Shown in pieces: positions 62,352 to 64,000 of a stretch of DNA of 64,000 nucleotides; position 1 is the first letter of the stretch; every line of letters begins with the position of its first letter. This DNA comes from JBQKLI01 sp012798975. Its GTDB lineage: Bacteria; Bacillota; Clostridia; Tissierellales; Peptoniphilaceae. The notes below the pieces were generated by a model. The model did no database searches. It was given only the letters and a program-made list of their open reading frames with translations, and was not told the DNA's origin. A program made the translations under genes and the position numbers. The stretch covers positions 1 to 64,000 of the forward strand of contig NZ_JBQKLI010000005.1 of NCBI RefSeq assembly GCF_052116305.1. The letters are read 5' to 3'.

Positions 62352-62384
62352 AAAAAAACTGCAGCATTTCGCTGCAGCTTTTTT
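62352..62384. terminator. Rho-independent terminator
   Basis: AACTGCAGC and GCTGCAGcTT pair around ATTTC, with a T run on the plus strand and a T run on the minus strand. Ends the small membrane protein gene; could also serve the leftward ABC operon. Confidence 0.88.
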
Positions 62385-62423
62385 GATTTTCACAATGTAG
62401 CTAAGTCTTATTTCTTTTTGTTT

Positions 62424-62515
62424 CTAGGTCGCGGAGCGATCCAGCCTGACAACCGAAGGTGGTCGCCTGGCCTCCGCTAGGAGTGCCGCCTAGGTTGCGA
62501 AGCAATCCTGCCTAG
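62424..62515. repeat. GC-rich patch with two covarying mini-hairpins
   Basis: Two imperfect direct repeats (62424-62450 and 62490-62515) frame about 40 bases of related GC-rich sequence. Each repeat contains a hairpin: GGTCGC-gga-GCGATCC and GGTTGC-gaa-GCAATCC. The C-G pair of the first is T-A in the second, a compensatory change. The patch overlaps the stop codon of the leftward ATPase gene and is far richer in G/C than its surroundings. Confidence 0.55.
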
Positions 62516-63285
62516 TTCCCGTATTCTATAGAGATCTCGTAGAATTTGTTTAACAGATGGTCTACTTCGATTTGTTCTTTTTCTTCATTTTTAATATCCA
62601 TAATCGCCTCGCCTTCATGCATCATTACGAGACGGTTTCCGTAGCGTATGGCATGGCGGAGATTGTGGGTGACCATAATGGCGGTTAAGCCTTTTTCTTT
62701 TACGATTTTTTCCGTCAGATCCATAATAACAGCAGCTGTTTTCGGATCGAGAGCTGCTGTATGTTCGTCGAGGATCAGATAGTCTACATCCGTCATGGTG
62801 CTCATAAGAAGGGAGATGGCTTGTCTTTGTCCTCCGGAAAGTCTTCCGACAGGAGTCTCCAGCTGATCTTCTAGATGAAGTCCTAGGGGGATCAGCAGGG
62901 ATTTATAATAATCTATCCTGTCTTTATTGACAGCTCTTGTCAGATTCCAAGATTTTCCTTTGTTTTCTGCCATAGACAGGTTTTCTAAAAGGGTCATGGA
63001 AGGGCTGGTTCCAACAGAAGGATCTTGGAAGACTCTTCCGATATTTTCGTAGCGTTTGTATTCGGCAAGCTTCTCGATGGGATTTCCGTCTAAGAGAATT
63101 GTTCCCCCTTCGATGGGAATGCTTCCGCAGATAATATTCAAAAGGGAAGTTTTTCCAGAGCCGTTTGATCCTACGATGGAGACAAATTCTCCTTTTTCTA
63201 CTTGGAAATTAAAATCCTGAAAGAGGATTTTTTCATTTATGGTGTTTTCATTATAGACTTTGCGAATGTTTTTTAACTCAAGCAT
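62512..63285 (-). CDS. ABC transporter ATPase, COG1101 type
   Basis: 257 residues from ATG 63285 (GAAGGTGCGAA ahead). Walker A SIVGSNGSGKTSLLNIICG near 36-54, Q-loop GRVFQDPSVGTSPSMT, signature GRLSGGQRQAISLLM and Walker B DYLILDEHTAALDP. The Glu of Walker B is followed by HTAA where EPTS is usual, a feature of this subfamily. Pairs with the upstream COG4120 permease; such systems (TrpXYZ-like) import amino acids or related compounds with a COG2984 binding protein. That protein lies beyond the window, if present. Confidence 0.88.
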   Translation of the reverse strand: MLELKNIRKVYNENTINEKILFQDFNFQVEKGEFVSIVGSNGSGKTSLLNIICGSIPIEGGTILLDGNPIEKLAEYKRYENIGRVFQDPSVGTSPSMTLLENLSMAENKGKSWNLTRAVNKDRIDYYKSLLIPLGLHLEDQLETPVGRLSGGQRQAISLLMSTMTDVDYLILDEHTAALDPKTAAVIMDLTEKIVKEKGLTAIMVTHNLRHAIRYGNRLVMMHEGEAIMDIKNEEKEQIEVDHLLNKFYEISIEYGN

Positions 63286-64000
63286 TTCGCACCTTCTTTC
63301 CAAATGGGCTTTCTTGGCTGAAGACTAATACGGCTAAGAATAATACAGCTGTGATCAGCTTCATGGATTGTGCAGACAAACCGATGGCGATGGCAGCAGC
63401 CACGATAGCGTTGTAAATGACGGATCCGAATAAAACTTTAGTAGTAGGTTTTAGGAAACCAAATTTTTGGAATAGTTTCATGCCGATAATAACACTGGCA
63501 AGTCCGATAACCATACTTCCTGTTCCCATGGAGATTTCGAAAAATCTTTGATGCTGCATAAGGATTCCGCCGGCTAAGGCAACAAGGCCGTTTGCGATAG
63601 CAAGACCTATGATTTTTAAAGCTCCAGGGTTTTTGGCCATGGTTTTTACAAGGATTTCGTTGTCTCCGCTGGCTTTTAAAAGATAGCCTGATTTTGTCAT
63701 AAGATAGCCGTCTAATAAAAATTTCATTAGAAAGGCAAAGAATATAATGACGATAATCTTCGTAAAGGGAGCGAAACTTTCAGGAAGGAAGGTTCTAGTA
63801 AAGTTGTTGTTGAAAATCGTATCATTAGCAAAAATCGGTACATTTGCCTGTCCTGCTATCCATAAATTTATAGTATAAAGTCCTGTCATTACGATAATTC
63901 CGGACAAGAGGTTTCGAACTCCTAGTTTTACATGGATGAGACCGGTGATCGTTCCGGCGAGTACTCCTGCTAAAAAAGCGGCAGCCAGAGCGAGAAGAGG
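63278..64000 (-). CDS. ABC transporter permease, COG4120 type, 5' end cut by window edge
   Basis: 241 codons read open to the right edge; the true start is outside. Translation from the edge gives PLLALAAAFLAGVLAGTITG, then LIHVKLGVRNLLSGIIVMTG. About six hydrophobic helices in the visible part, with SGYLLKASGDNEILVKTM (cytoplasmic loop of the branched-chain/ribose permease superfamily) and GLASVIIGMKLFQKFGFLK. It overlaps the ATPase start by 8 bases. Confidence 0.87.
   Translation of the reverse strand, partial: PLLALAAAFLAGVLAGTITGLIHVKLGVRNLLSGIIVMTGLYTINLWIAGQANVPIFANDTIFNNNFTRTFLPESFAPFTKIIVIIFFAFLMKFLLDGYLMTKSGYLLKASGDNEILVKTMAKNPGALKIIGLAIANGLVALAGGILMQHQRFFEISMGTGSMVIGLASVIIGMKLFQKFGFLKPTTKVLFGSVIYNAIVAAAIAIGLSAQSMKLITAVLFLAVLVFSQESPFGKKVRNA

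Overview
The window reads as chromosome of a low-GC, Gram-positive, probably strictly anaerobic member of the Bacillota (Clostridia/Tissierellia-like). The basis is surface proteins with cell-wall-binding repeat 2 (CWB2) domains, a SigI/RsgI pair, an oxygen-sensitive double-cubane-cluster protein with its ATP-driven activase, a CdaR/GntP/glycerate kinase locus, strong AGGAGG-type ribosome sites and A/T-ending codons. Genus cannot be fixed from the sequence. No rRNA, tRNA or CRISPR array was seen. One IS256-family element is cut by the left edge.

Layout. 1-745: truncated IS256 transposase and its outer end. 907-4688: tandem pair of CWB2-anchored proteins with a glucuronyl C5-epimerase-like C-terminal domain. 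4863-6635: Na/phosphate cotransporter. 7092-10248: double-cubane [Fe-S] protein operon (activase, compact paralog, DCCP, small Se/S-carrier-like protein). 10677-11360: DUF554. 11534-18720: class Ia ribonucleotide reductase (nrdAB) followed by a closely packed series (YyaL-like, YbaK-like, acetyltransferase, PAP2). 18883-21945: VTC polyphosphate polymerase, DUF4956, sigI, rsgI. 22405-25723: UPF0340 protein, then OPT transporter with a PqqD-like partner. 26026-31652: ribose operon rbsRKDACB with a clear promoter and a palindromic operator. 31845-37001: ABC-2 exporter divergent from a NarL-type two-component system. 37105-42422: DUF454, a candidate 40-codon membrane peptide, FRG protein, metallophosphoesterase, Ogt, nitroreductase. 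42534-45860: PhnCDEE-type ABC importer. 46019-51678: AT-rich, self-contained DMSO-reductase-type operon with its own chaperone and TatA/TatC. 51792-55471: glycerate locus in which both the GntP permease and the CdaR regulator carry single-base frameshifts. 55601-62326: PspC, sodium symporter with a small membrane peptide, Nudix, ATP-NAD kinase, DUF4349 lipoprotein, XRE regulator, small membrane protein. 62512-64000: ABC transporter (COG1101/COG4120 type) running off the right edge.

Across the intergenic spaces there is a dispersed element made of GAGTG-rich short repeats followed by a hairpin (about five good copies), and a separate GC-rich patch at 62424-62515 with two covarying mini-hairpins. 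These, the AT-rich reductase/Tat cassette, the wall-anchored epimerase pair and the double frameshift in the glycerate locus are the points most worth following up.
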